Positions 1 to 12,694 of a DNA stretch of 64,000 nucleotides are shown piece by piece (positions within the stretch are counted from its first letter, which is position 1; the number at the start of each line of letters is the position of its first letter). The DNA lies in NCBI RefSeq assembly GCF_026914265.1, contig NC_069130.1:45221929-45285928 (forward strand). Direction: 5' to 3'. The notes below the pieces were generated by a model. It saw only the letters and a program-made list of their open reading frames with translations. It ran no database searches and was not told the DNA's origin. A program made the position numbers and the translations under genes. Source of the DNA: Mya arenaria (lineage: Eukaryota; Mollusca; Bivalvia; Myida; Myidae).

Positions 1-2500
1 AAGAGTTACCATGAGTGGGTCCATAAGTTAATATTGAAAACACTCGCTGGGTCCATCCCTAAGTTTTGGGGTCCTCACAATAAATATTTTGTATTTGATA
101 TCAGACTCTGGCCCGTGAAATAATTACATATATACCTCGTGAGTTGCATCTATATAGCAATATGGTCAATACGCCATAGGCCCAACCATAGGTAAACACG
201 AAGATACTGCATCTATAACTGAAAACGTGAAAAACGTTTGGTAGGTTTCAAACAATTTCAATGCAAAGAAGTGGGGTAAAAAAGAAACACTCATCTTTTA
301 CTGCCTTTGTTACCCAAGTCAGGTGGTGCGAAGAGAGAGGGTGTAGGAGTCGTCACTGGAACGGGAGGAGGAATCGTTGATGGAACATCACTTCAGGGTG
401 CAAGGGCATCACTTCCGGCTGGCTGCATGAGGAGTCTCTTTTAGTACAATACACGCTAAAACATCGAACTATTTCATATAATCCTGTTTCAATATAAAGT
501 TGATAATATACAATTATGAAGTAAACTTAATACCAAGTTATTCCGGACACATAAGGTTGGCCATTTAAAAGATAAGAATAACGAACGGTAAGTTGGTCCG
601 AAGAATAAGGGATCATTCAAACATTATAAAAAAAATTAACAATTACTTGAAAATTCTTGGAACAATTTCTTATACGGCTTTTCACTCAAATTTGATATAT
701 TGTCCTACTGTTACGTTTAAATCAACCCCATTTTAGATAATGATATTAATTAACACAAACGGAACCTCCTACTGTTATATGCAATTCATATAAATACTAA
801 TATACACGAAAATGAAAAAGTGTTTCTGCTACCCATGTTTGGTTAAAGAAATCTTGGGAAAGATGCTGGCACCATTTAGCATTTTCACTGTAAGATTTCG
901 AAAACCAACAGAAATGTATTTTTCGATTTTCGTGTATTTCAATAAATATTGAAACTTTTTTTTATCAAATTAACCCCAGAGTATTGAAACATTAACAACA
1001 ACAGCTTAATTTCATGATATTGATAATATTGTTGTTTTTTTCTGATTAAGTACTTCTTTCCAAAGCTTATTAAGTGTGTGTATTTTCTATGATATTTGAA
1101 CTTATAAACAGAGAAGAATGTTAAGAACATTATATACAGACTGACTTATAAAATGAAAACAATCGTTTTGAGCGGGACTATTTCTTTGTTGGACGTTTTT
1201 TCTTTAATGATGCCTTTGTTTGCCTAACTTTATTTCTGTTTCAATATAAATCTGATAATATAAAAATAAGGAAACCAACTAAATACCACGTTATTCTGAG
1301 ATTGGTCCTATGAAAAAATACGAACTTGACACAGAAGGTTGACCGCTTCGGAAGATGAGAATAACCAACTGCGAGTTGGTCCATAGAAAATAAGATCATA
1401 CAAACATTATTAAAAATATCTTAATTTAACAATTATTTTTGAATTCTTGAAATTTGTTTTATTGGCGTTTCTTTTAACTTTGATACACCGTCATACTGTT
1501 ATTTATAAAATAAACCCCATTTCAGATGATAATATTATCTCCCAAACAAACGAAACATCCTCCTGTTAGGTGTAATTTTTATATAAATATTAACATACAC
1601 GAAAACGAAATAAAGCGTTTCTGCTACCCATGTTTGGTTAAAGAAATCTTGGGAAAGATGTTGGCACCTTTTAGCATTTTCACTGTAAGATTTCTAAAAC
1701 CAACAGAAATGCTTTTTTCGGTGTTCGTGTATTTCGAAAAATATTAATTGTGTTATACTTTTTGATGTAACCCCCCCCCCCTCTCTCAAGAGAATTGGAA
1801 CATAAACAACTAAACTTCAATTTTATGAGACTGGTGATACTGTTGTGTTTTTAATGAACAACTTCTTAGTTTAGCTAGTTTCAGTGTGCGTGTTTTCCTT
1901 GATATTTGAACTCATAAACATTTTGGTTTCAAACGATTTCTTAAAACATAAGTGAGCACAATAAAACTTATCTTTTGCTAATGTCGCTACCAACGTCAGC
2001 TGGCGCGAAGACTGTTCGAGAAGAGGTCCTGTCGATGGAACATCACTTCAGGTGGCAAGGGACATCTCTTCCGGTTGCATGAGAGAACTAAAACATGAAA
2101 CCAAATCATGTATTTTTATTTCAATATAGAGCTGATGACAAATAATAGAAAGAAACCAACTAAATAACACGTCAATTCGGGACTGGTCTTACGAATACAT
2201 GTAGATACGTATTTAATACATGAGGGTGGCCCCTTAAATACAGATAAGAGTTACCATGAGTGGGTCCATAAATTAATATTGAAAACACTCGCTGGGTCCA
2301 TCCTTAAGTTTTGGGGTCCTCACAATAAAAATTTTGTATTTGATATCAGACTCTGGCCCGTGAATAAATACATAGATACCTCGTGAGTTACATCTATATA
2401 GCAATATGGTCAATACGCCATAGACCCAACCATAGGTAAACACGAAGATACTGCATTTATAACTGAAAACGTAAAATAGTTTGGTAGATTTCAAACAATT
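1..2500. repeat. Left copy of a large direct duplication
   Basis: Positions 1 to about 1920 match 5235 to about 7150 nearly base for base. Positions 1920-2500 match about 7556-8150. The left copy lacks about 400 bp that the right copy has (about 7152-7555). The window starts inside the repeat, so the family continues to the left. No convincing ORF: the short ones have no recognisable domain. A diverged copy of the same family lies near 42.8-44.1 kb. Confidence 0.85.
1584..1746. repeat. Foldback (inverted-repeat) module, also at about 796-950
   Basis: An arm containing 'catacacgaaaacgaaata' is followed about 100 bp later by its imperfect reverse complement around 'ttcgtgtatttcgaaaaa'. The middle reads 'cttgggaaagatg' then 'tggcacctttt'. 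Four copies are seen: about 796-950, 1584-1746, 6026-6181 and 6812-6976. It may be a small MITE carried inside the larger repeat unit. No protein-coding capacity. Confidence 0.6.
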
Positions 2501-5500
2501 TCAATAACATAGAAGTGGGGTAAAAAGAAACTCATCTTTTACTGCTTTTGTTACCCAAGTCCCCTGGCGCGAAGATAGAGGGTGTAGGAGTCCGTCAATG
2601 GAGTTGGGGGGTCGTTGATGGAACATCACTTCAGGTGGCAAGGGCATCACTTCCGATTGCATGATGGGCCACTTCCGGTACAGTAGAAGCTAAAAGATTG
2701 AAGGAATTCATGTAATTCTATTTCAATATAGAGCTGATAATATATGATAGACCGAAACCAACTAAATATCACGTCAATACGGGACTGGTCTTACGAATAA
2801 ATACGTATTTAACACATGAGGGTGGCCCCTTAAATATAGATAAGAGTAACCATGAGTGGGTCCATAAATTGATATTGAAAACACTCGCTGGGTCCATCCC
2901 TAAGTTTTGGGGTCCTCACAATAAATATTTTGTATTTGATATCAGACTCTGGCCCGTGAAATAAATACATAGATACCTCGTGAGTTGCATATATATAGCA
3001 ATATGGTCAATACGCCATAGGCCCAACCATATGTAAACACGAAGATACTGCATCCTAAAAACGTGAAATAGATTGGTAGATTTCAAACAATATCAATTAC
3101 ATAGAAGTGGGATAAAAAGAAACTCATCTTTTACTGCTCTTGTTACCCAAGTCACCTGGCGCGAAGAGAGAGGGTATAGGAGTCCGTCAATGGAACGGGA
3201 GGAGGAATCGTTGATGGAACATCACTGCAGGTGACAAGGGCATCACTTCCGATTGCATGATGGGCCACATCCGGTAAAGTAGAAGCTAAACGATTAAAAG
3301 AATTCATGTAATTCTATTTTAATATAAAGCTGATAATATATGATAGACCGAAACCAACTAAATATCACGTCAATTCGGGACTGGTCTTACGAATAAATAC
3401 GTATTTAACGCATGAGGGTGGCCCCTGAAATACAGATAAGAGTTACCATGAGTGTGTCTATAAATAAATATTGAAAACACTCGCTGGGTCCATCCCTAAG
3501 TTTTGGGGTCCTCACAATAAATATTTTGTATTTGATATCAGACTCTGGCCCGTGAAATAAATACATAGATACCTCGTGAGTTGCATATATATAGCAATAT
3601 GGTCAATACGCCATAGGCCCAACCATAGGTAAACACGAAGATACTGCATCCATAACTGAAAACGTGAAATAGTTTGGTAGGCTTCAAACAATTTCAATTA
3701 CATAGAAGTGGGGTAAAAAGAAACACTCATCTTTTACTGCCTTTGTTACCCAAGTCAGGTGGTGCGAAGAGAGAGGATGTAGGAGTCCGTCAATGGAACG
3801 GGATGAGGAATCGTTGATGGAACATCACTGCAGGTGGCAAGGTCATCACTTCCGATTGCATGATGGGCCACTTCCGGTACAGTAGAAGCTAAAAGATTGA
3901 AGAAATTCATGTAATTCTATTTCAATATAGAGCTGATAATATATGATAGACCGAAACCAACTAAATATCACGTCAATTCGGGACTGGTCTTACGAATAAA
4001 TACGTATTTAACGCATGAGGGTGGCCCCTGAAATACAGATAAGAGTTACCATGAGTGTGTCTATAAATAAATATTGAAAACACTCGCTGGGTCCATCCCT
4101 AAGTTTTGGGGTCCTCACAATAAATATTTTGTATTTGATATCAGACTCTGGCCCGTGAAATAAATACATAGATACCTCGTGAGTTGCATATATATAGCAA
4201 TATGGTCAATACGCCATAGGCCCAACCATAGGTAAACACGAAGAAACTGCATCCTAAAAACGTGAAATAGATTGGTAGGTTTCAAACAATATCAATTACA
4301 TAGAAGTGGGATAAAAAGAAACTCATCTTTTACTGCTCTTGTTACCCAAGTCACCTGGCGCGAAGAGAGAGGATATAGGAGTCCGTCAATGGAACGGGAG
4401 GAGGAATCGTTGATGGAACATCACTGCAGGTGGCAAGGTCATCACTTCCGATTGCATGATGGGCCACTTCCGGTACAGTAGAAGCTAAAAGATTGAAGGA
4501 ATTCATGTAATTCTATTTCAATATAGAGCTGATAATATATGATAGACCGAAACCAACTAAATATCACGTCAATTCGGGACTGGTCTTACGAATAAATACG
4601 TATTTAACGCATAAGGGTGGCCCCTGAAATACAGATAAGAGTTACCATGAGTGTGTCTATAAATAAATATTGAAAACACTCGCTGGGTCCATCCCTAAGT
4701 TTTGGGGTCCTCACAATAAATAGTTTGTATTTGATATCAGACTCTGGCCCGTGAAATAAATACATAGATACCTCGTGAGTTGCATATATATATAGCAATA
4801 TGGTCAATACGCCATAGGCCCAACCATAGGTAAACACGAAGAAACTGCATCCTAAAAACGTGAAATAGATTGGTAGATTTCAAACAATATCAATTACATA
4901 GAAGTGGGATAAAAAGAAACTCATCTTTTACTGCTCTTGTTACCCAAGTCATCTCGCGCGAAGAGAGAGGGTATAGGAGTCTCTCAATGGAACGGGAGGA
5001 GGAATCGTTGATGGAACATCACTGCAGGTGACAAGGGCATCACTTCCAATTGTATGATGGGCCACATCCGGTACAGTAGAAGCTAAATGATTAAAGGAAT
5101 TCATGTAATTCTATTTTAATATAAAGCTGAAAATATATGATAGAACGCAACCAACTAAATATAACGTCAATACGGGACTGGTCTTACAAATAAATACGTA
5201 TTTAACACATGAGGGTGGCCCCTTAAATACAGATAAGAGTTACCATGAGTGGGTCCATCAGTTAATATTGAAAACACTCGCTGGGTCCATCCCTAAGTTT
5301 TGGGGTCCTCACAATAAATATTTTGTATTTGATATCAGACTCTGGCCCGTGAAATAATTACATATATACCTCGTGAGTTGCATCTATATAGCAATATGGT
5401 CAATACGCCATAGGCCCAACCATAGGTAAACACGAAGATACTGCATCTATAACTGAAAACGTGAAAAACGTTTGGTAGGTTTCAAACAATTTCAATGCAA

Positions 5501-5700
5501 AGAAGTGGGGTAAAAAGAAACACTCATCTTTTACTGCCTTTGTTACCCAAGTCAGGTGGTGCGAAGAGAGAGGGTGTAGGAGTCGTCACTGGAACGGGAG
5601 GAGGAATCGTTGATGGAACATCACTTCAGGGTGCAAGGGCATCACTTCCGGCTGGCTGCATGAGGAGTCTCTTCTAGTACAATACACGCTAAAAAATCGA
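2101..5700. repeat. Tandem array of about 597 bp units
   Basis: The phrase 'cactcgctgggtccatcc' recurs at about 2286, 2882, 3478, 4081, 4677 and 5275, giving periods of 596, 596, 603, 596 and 598 bp. Further copies at 41 and 7912 belong to the flanking duplication. Units differ by scattered substitutions and small indels. Each also carries a 'tggcgcgaagagag' phrase and a 'ggaacatcact' phrase. It is satellite-like, and the ORFs in it repeat with the unit, so they are not genes. Confidence 0.9.
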
Positions 5701-8150
5701 ACTATTTCATATAATTCTGTTTCAATATAAAGTTGATAATATACAATTATGAAGTAAACTTAATACCAAGTTATTCCGGACACATAAGGTTGGCCATTTA
5801 AAAGATAAGAATAACGAACGGTAAGTTGGTCCAAAGAATAAGGGATCATTCAAACATTATAAAAAAAAATAACAATTACTTGAAAATTCTTGGAACAATT
5901 TCTTAAACGGCTTTTCACTCAAATTTGATATATTGTCCTACTGTTACGTTTAAATCAACCCCATTTTAGATAATGATATTAATTAACACAAACGGAACCT
6001 CCTACTGTTATATGCAATTCATATAAATACTAATATACACGAAAATGAAAAAGTGTTTCTGCTACCCATGTTTGGTTAAAGAAATCTTGGGAAAGATGCT
6101 GGCACCATTTAGCATTTTCACTGTAAGATTTCGAAAACCAACAGAAATGTATTTTTCGATTTTCGTGTATTTCAATAAATATTGAAACTTTTTTTTATCA
6201 AATTAACCCCAGAGTATTGAAACATTAACATCAACAGCTTAATTTCATGATATTGATAATATTGTTGTTTTTTTTCTGATTAAGTACTTCTTTCCAAAGC
6301 TTATTAAGTGTGTGTATTTTCTATGATATTTGAACTTATAAACAGAGAAGAATGTTAAGAACATTATATACAGACTGACTTATAAAATGAAAACAATCGT
6401 TTTGAGCGGGACTATTTCTTTGTTGGACGTTTTTCTTTAAATGATGCCTTTGTTTGCCTAACTTTATTTCTGTTTCAATATAAATCTGATAATATAAAAA
6501 TAAGGAAACCAACTAAATACCACGTTATTCTGAGATTGGTCCTATGAAAAAATACGAACTTGACACAGGAGGTTGGCCGCTTCGGAAGATGAGAATAACC
6601 AACTGCGAGTTGGTCCATAGAAAATAAGATCATACAAACATTATTAAATATATCTTAATTTAACAATTATTTTTGAATTATTGATTTTTTTTGTGTGGCT
6701 TTTCTTTCAAAGTTGATACACCGCCATACTGTTATTTATAAAACAAACCCCATTTCAGATAATAATATTATCTCACAAACAAACGAAATCTCCTACTGTT
6801 ATGTTTAATTTTTATATAAATATTAACATACACGAAAACGAAATAAAGCGTTTCTGCTACCCAAGTTTGGTTAAAAAAATCTTGGGAAAGATGCTGGCAC
6901 CTTTTAGCATTTTCACTGTAAGATTTCTAAAACCAACAGAAATGCTTTTTTCGGTGTTCGTGTATTTCAAAAAATTTAATTGCGTTAAACTTTTTGATGT
7001 AACCCCCCCCCCCCCTCCCCCAAGAGAATTGGAACATAAACAACTAAACTTCAATTTTATGAGACTGGTGATACTGTTGTTTTTCAATAAAGAACTTCCA
7101 AGTTTAGCTAGTTTCAGTGTGCGTGTTTTCCTTCATATTTGAACTCATAAACAGACGAATGTTAAGAAAATTATATACAGACTTACGTTTAGATGAGAAA
7201 CAGAATTGAAAGAAAATAAACAATTACACTTTATTTTTAGGAGACTGGTGGTATTGTTGATTTTTATTTAGGTACATGTACCATAATGTAATTTAAGTGT
7301 GTGTGATTTATCTTGATATTTGAACTTATAAACAGAAATAAATGTAAAGATTATACAATTCAGACTTTTTTATAAAACGAAAAAACAATTGTTTTCAGCC
7401 TACTGTTCGCTATTACTTTTTTCTAAATGATCCTTATATAGTTGCTTAACTTCTAATTGTTTAACTTCTGCTAAATCTGTTAATGCGAAACAGACTGAAT
7501 GTTATTTTAACCGTTAACAGTCTAAATTTCAGAATTTCTTAAGTTGTAAAAACATTTTGGTTTCAAACGATTTCTTAAAACATAAGTGTGCACAATAAAA
7601 CTTATCTTTTACTAATGTCGCTATCAACGTCAGCTGGCGCGAAGACTGTCCGAGAAGAGGTCCTGTCGATGGAACATCACTTCAGGTGAGAAGACATCAT
7701 TTCCGGTTGCATGAGAGAACTAAATCATGAAACCAAATCATGTAATTCTATTTCAATATAGAGCCGATGACAAATATTAGAAAGAAACCAATTAAAACAC
7801 ATGTAAATTCGGGACTGGTCTTACGAATAGATACGTATTTAACACATGAGGGTGGCCCCTTAAATACAGATAAGAGTTACCATGAGAGGGTCCATAAATT
7901 AATATTGAAAACACTCGCTGGGTCCATCCCTAAGTTTTGGGGTATTCACAATAAATATTTTGTATTTGATATCAGACTCTGGCGCGTAAAACAAATACAT
8001 TAGATACCTTGTGAGTTGCATCTACATAAGCAATATGGTCAATACGTCATAGGCCCAACCATAGGTAAACACAAAGATACTGCATCTATAACTGACAACG
8101 TAAAATAGTTTGGTAGATTTCGAACCATTTCAATTACATAGAAGTGGGAT
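5235..8150. repeat. Right copy of the large direct duplication
   Basis: This is the fuller copy of the segment at 1-2500, with an extra stretch at about 7152-7555. It carries foldback modules at about 6026-6181 and 6812-6976 and a poly-C run near 7003. It ends in another unit of the 597 bp family (phrase at 7912). Together with the array it suggests repeated unequal exchange. Confidence 0.85.
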
Positions 8151-8474
8151 AAAAAGAAACTCATCTTTTACTGCTTTTGTTACCAGAGTCAGCTGGTGAT
8201 GGAACATCACTTCAGGTGGCAAGGGCATCACTTCCGGTTGCATGATGGGTAACTTCCGGTACAGTGGAAGCTAAACCATTGAAGAAATTAATGTTATTCT
8301 ATTTCACTCTAAAGCTGATAATATATGATAGAACGAAACCAACTAAATATCACGTCAATTCGGGACTGGTCTTACGAATAAATATGTATTTAACACACAC
8401 ACATATATACATATGTGCTGCTTAGGCTTTGTTTGTTCACTTAGGTGGATCCGCCTATAATGGTTATCTTTACC

Positions 8475-8833
8475 AGGTCCGAGGCAGGAAAGTGTTTCCG
8501 TCTTGTATGGTCCGAGGTAGTGAAGAGGTTTCCGTCTTGTATGGTCCGAGGCAGGAAGGTGTTTCCGTCGTGTATGGTCCGAGGCAGGAAGGTGTTCCGT
8601 CTTGTATGGTCCGAGGCAGGAAGGTGTGTCCGTCTTGTAAAGTCCGAGCCTGGAAGCTGTTTCCGTCTTGTATGGTCCGATGTAGTGAAGAGGTTTCCGT
8701 CTTGTATGGTCCGAGGCAGGAAGCTGTTTCCGTCTTGTATGGTCCGAGGCAGGAAGTTGTGTCCGTCTTGTATGGTCCGAGGTAGTGAATATGTTTCTGT
8801 CTAGTATGGTTCGATGCAGGCAGCTGTTTTTGT
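8475..8833. repeat. 33 bp minisatellite, about 11 units
   Basis: The core 'ccgtcttgtatggtccgagg' repeats about every 33 bp, with one unit a base shorter. Because 33 is a multiple of three, the + strand shows open frames with an 11-residue repeat (VSVLYGPRQEG-like) in two frames. These frames follow from the period, and nothing else supports a gene. It lies just right of the satellite block. Confidence 0.85.
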
Positions 8834-8835
8834 AT

Positions 8836-10143
8836 TTTTGTTCTTTTTCGTTGTTGGTTCGGCGTTCAATATAGGCTTAATGTTTAATAATAACATGGCA
8901 TTCCGCTGGAGTAACATAGTCCGGTATTTCAACTGAAGAACGGGTGTTGACTTCTTTATTGAAATGGGGTAGTTTCTAAATGTTGCTTTTGTGTTGAAAT
9001 GTTTGCCATACCAAGTCCTTGACCATAGATGTTACGCTGTCGCCATACGAGTAGTTCCCGGTGATGAATGGTACTAGACTTTATCAACGGATTAATCTAA
9101 ATCTGAATGATGCGTGGACTATCCTGGTAAAAGTATCTTGTTTTACGTATGTGTCCCAGGGTGAAGATTTCGGTCGGTCAATAGTGGTTTGCAAACAAAT
9201 TCACATAATGATTATTCTTATCACATTTTCCATAAGAGAACTATGTTTTACAAAAATATATTGAACCGCTTAGAGATTTCCTAATATAGCTTGCACGAAT
9301 ATACTTATGTCCTCTGATATTTAACTGTTTAGCAGTACATTTGAGTTTGATCCCATGATCTGAACGATATGTTCAACAACAGCAATCGCTAGAAAAAATA
9401 CAAAATTAATGAAAACATTTTGGCATAAATAGATAACATACCTGCAACCTGGATATGGCTCGATGGCCGCCTCTACAAAAACTGATCAATGTGTTGGCAA
9501 GGTGGACCAAATATGACCATGTTCACTCAAACTTATGTCAACGTGTTCAAGGGCTAGAAAGCTTTGTGCAAATTCAAAAGAATCTGTATACGTGTTATTC
9601 TTGTTATGAAAGTTGGATTAAGAGTTTGTGCAATCATTGCGGGGCGGAGTTGAATTGGATATCCGTGTTGGACCACGAATTTTACGTTAGAGTGGGCGTA
9701 ACTTTTTGCGCAGCCTTTTGACGTGCGTCCCTCTCTCACCAACGAAATATAAATGACAATCAGCACGGGTGACATAAAACAATAAACATGTACGATGTTT
9801 ATTTTTATTTTTTTCGGGGGAGGGGACGTTTGCGCCTCACCCATTACACTTCTAGTGTAAATATTTGTATTCCAAACACACTACCGTTTATATTATTTTA
9901 TTAACTTTAACTTACATAATATAGTTTTGCATAGAATTGTAACATGTTAGCACGGCTGACTGGAATATTTTAACAATTTCTAGTCCGAAAAGGTGTTTGT
10001 GTTTTTTTTTCATAAAAAGTAAACAAGGACGATTTTTTTATCTGATTTATTATTAGTTTTTTATTTATTGTTTATTTATTTTTTGGGGGGGTGGGGGTGG
10101 GGGTGGGGGCGGGGTCACACCCATTTAACATAAAGTTATGTAT
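8836..10143. other. Non-coding stretch, no gene seen
   Basis: AT-rich sequence with only short ORFs (up to about 96 codons) that lack recognisable domains. A G-rich tract lies near its right end. Confidence 0.6.
10083..10112 (+). other. G-rich tract, possible G-quadruplex
   Basis: Several runs of five or more G separated by single T or C bases, starting 'ggggggggtggggg'. The sequence could fold as a G-quadruplex; no function is implied. Confidence 0.5.
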
Positions 10144-10379
10144 ATGATACCCTGGCCAAATCAGCTGTTAACATCTCGTACTCATGCATAATTAATAAGG
10201 TGAAATCCAGCCGCTTGATTGGCTCACATATCGTTTTAGAAGGGAGATTGTTAAATATGCCGGTCACTCTTTATAAAGGAGATTATTCCATTTTGTTATC
10301 GGCTATTTCATTGGTCGGAAAATACTCATGAATATTCAAGATTTACGAAGTTCACCAGTCAATTTGCCCAGGGTATCAT
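10144..10379. mobile_element. MITE, 236 bp, TIR ATGATACCCTGG
   Basis: The left end ATGATACCCTGGCCAAAT is mirrored at the right end, whose reverse complement reads ATGATACCCTGGGCAAAT. The flanks on both sides are short TA/TAT sequences, which suggests a 2-3 bp target duplication (Tc1/mariner-like or Harbinger-like). No ORF inside. Nonautonomous. Confidence 0.75.
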
Positions 10380-12297
10380 ATAGGTTATGATACGCTGGGG
10401 TGCCGAGGATGGTCAGGGTACTGCTCACCCAGAAAATGTAATAAATAGTGCTCCTCGACTAACAGACGAGCGTTGTCTACAGTACAAGACTATTTCCGAA
10501 CAAATCATTTTTTATATTTTTTTATATTGTGAATTAACGTAAGCAGAACCGTGCTGTGGCGAATAACTTGCGTACTGCTTACAACACTACCATATAAGTT
10601 TCAAATTCAATGTGAACGGTCAATATATAAGCAATTCAACTAATAAGTACGGTGCGTATTTTTAACGTCGATCAAAGATGGAATTTAAAAGAGGACTATT
10701 ATAAAAAATACTACCATCCCACTGGTTTAAAATGAGTTTAACTATAATGGTTGTTTACTGACTAATAAAGCTTGGCCAAATTGGCAACTCTGACTTATGC
10801 ATTAATCGGTGGATCAAAGGCGTATATGTGTCCCGTATAATGTTTTGATTGCAACGTGTTTTAGCGACAAACCGTATTTCACAGGAAATGTACACGTATA
10901 TTTTGGAATCAACTTTTGTATTATTTTAACTGTGCTTGTTTTATTCAGTCTACTTCCTTTTTTTACATTTATTAAAACACCAGATTTTGAATTACTCTTC
11001 TACTGTATAGTATCGTTTTACTGACCAATGTCTAGCTCCACCTCAGCTGTCCTGTGATCATTTCTATTCAATAATTTCTATCCATACCTTCAAAACTAAC
11101 TATTCACGCTTGACTGGTTTTCATGTGTAAAGTGCGATATTTTTCGTTGCATTTGCTATTATAATATTTTGTGATAATTTCTATTGAATCATTTTAATCC
11201 ATAACTGTTATACCTAATATTTATGCACGACTGGTGTTCATATCAGTTTGAGGTGCAATTCGTTGTATATGCTGTTAACAGACGTTTTTCATATTTATTA
11301 TTCGAAAATTCGTGAAAAACTCTAATTGGCATGTCAAAGTTTGTATGCAATGCAAACATGTTAGGAAAATTAAACTTTGGTATCCTTAATATTGTTGTGC
11401 TCTTCTGTTTAAACAAGCTGTTGCCTTAATTCATGTCTATGCATATCTTGGTATTGCTATTAATATGTTTAATGCAAGAAAACATTGTTAAACTGTTGAG
11501 TTTAATTTATGTCTTTTTTGTAATCATCTGCAATTTTGATTCCTAATAAATGATGGCAGGCCAGTGCATTTTGTAATATTGTTTCCTAAAATTGGATTCT
11601 GAATTAGATCTAGCTTTATTTGAAATAAGCATATTGTGTCGTTAGGTCATAATGTAGTATATTAGGTCTTTTTTCTGGTTTCTGTTTTTTTATTGCCCAA
11701 TATCATTCATACAAACATTTATAAATGACATAATTATATATGTATACCATTTAATACAAACCGTTATACTAAATAATATCAATGTGAACAAATAAATATT
11801 GATCTAACTCTTTGTTTGAAAACTCCTATTAGCGTTTGATAGTAATATAGTATATTAGGTCTTAACGTCCCTCCGCACAAAAGACAATCACATGTTTGCA
11901 GGGGTCAAGACTTCGATTTATTTTGGCAACTGTTGAAGCAGTGTGGCATACACAAACGCATACAAACAAAAAGCAAGTTCTCTACATAAATACTTTTACA
12001 ACACTTCTCAAAGTCAAATATCAGTACACATTCAATACCTTCAACTAATATTATTTCTTCGTCCATCTAGAACAACATCACCTTCCTTCTGTTCCTTTGT
12101 CTAAATATTGCCGGTCCCTTCGTCACATGTCCTCAAAACTGTATACTACAAGGCGTCAACAATGAATAGTTACAAAGTTTCAAAGAGTCTTAATTGCGCC
12201 TTTTAATCTTATTAACGATGATACAGATTTGATAATATATTCTTCATAGGAATGACAGCCGCCCACGAAAAACACCCGCCAACGGTGGATGAAACGT
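10380..12297. other. Non-coding stretch upstream of paralogue A
   Basis: AT-rich with no credible coding region. A short direct repeat around 'agtatattaggtctt' occurs near 11657 and 11848. Any distal promoter of paralogue A would lie in or right of this stretch. Confidence 0.5.
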
Positions 12298-12569
12298 GTA
12301 TAATTAAAGTAATATTTACAATCTGAAAGCGTTTTCGGTCTATAAAATGATATCATCTCCATAAATCACAATAAATTTATTTTTATTTAGTAACATCAAG
12401 ATTAAGTAAAATTTAGCTTTAAATAAAGCTTGTTATGCTAAAAAACTTTCGAGAAATAGGGGCAGTGCAACGAAAATAAATCACGGTCATCCAGTCGATA
12501 CCGATTTCAAGCATTCCATTCAATTTTGCTCAAATGCGCAGAGGTGAAAAGCATATCATATTGTTCAAA
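12298..12569 (+). promoter_or_regulatory. Upstream segment of paralogue A, duplicated in its intron
   Basis: About 272 bp ending 126 bp before the start codon of paralogue A. A nearly gapless second copy with only a handful of differences lies at 14303-14573, inside intron 1 of the same gene and in the same orientation. From its position it probably covers the proximal promoter or 5' UTR, but no core promoter element was proved. It could instead be a dispersed repeat. Confidence 0.55.
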
Positions 12570-12694
12570 CGTCTATCTTAATTGACAATATAAATTGATG
12601 TAAGATAAAGCAATTAGTGTGCCTGCTTGGGATATCGTGGTTGCAAATACATAGGTCTGGAACGAGGGCAGGTTAGCTCAAGTTGTCTTCAAAA

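Noticed and set aside
2101-5700. 597 bp repeats as terminal repeats of a retroelement
   Set aside because: The units are head-to-tail with nothing between them, and no retroelement coding region is present.
6801-7142. 113-codon + strand ORF with a proline run
   Set aside because: The proline run is a poly-C tract inside the repeat family. The sister copy at 1560-1750 does not keep the frame.
9455-9844. Overlapping 88- and 96-codon ORFs on opposite strands
   Set aside because: No domain, no paralogue, no splice context; typical of chance ORFs in this sequence.
12683-12694. Earlier start for paralogue A (a TTG four codons upstream)
   Set aside because: The ATG at 12695 aligns exactly with the start codons of paralogues B and C.
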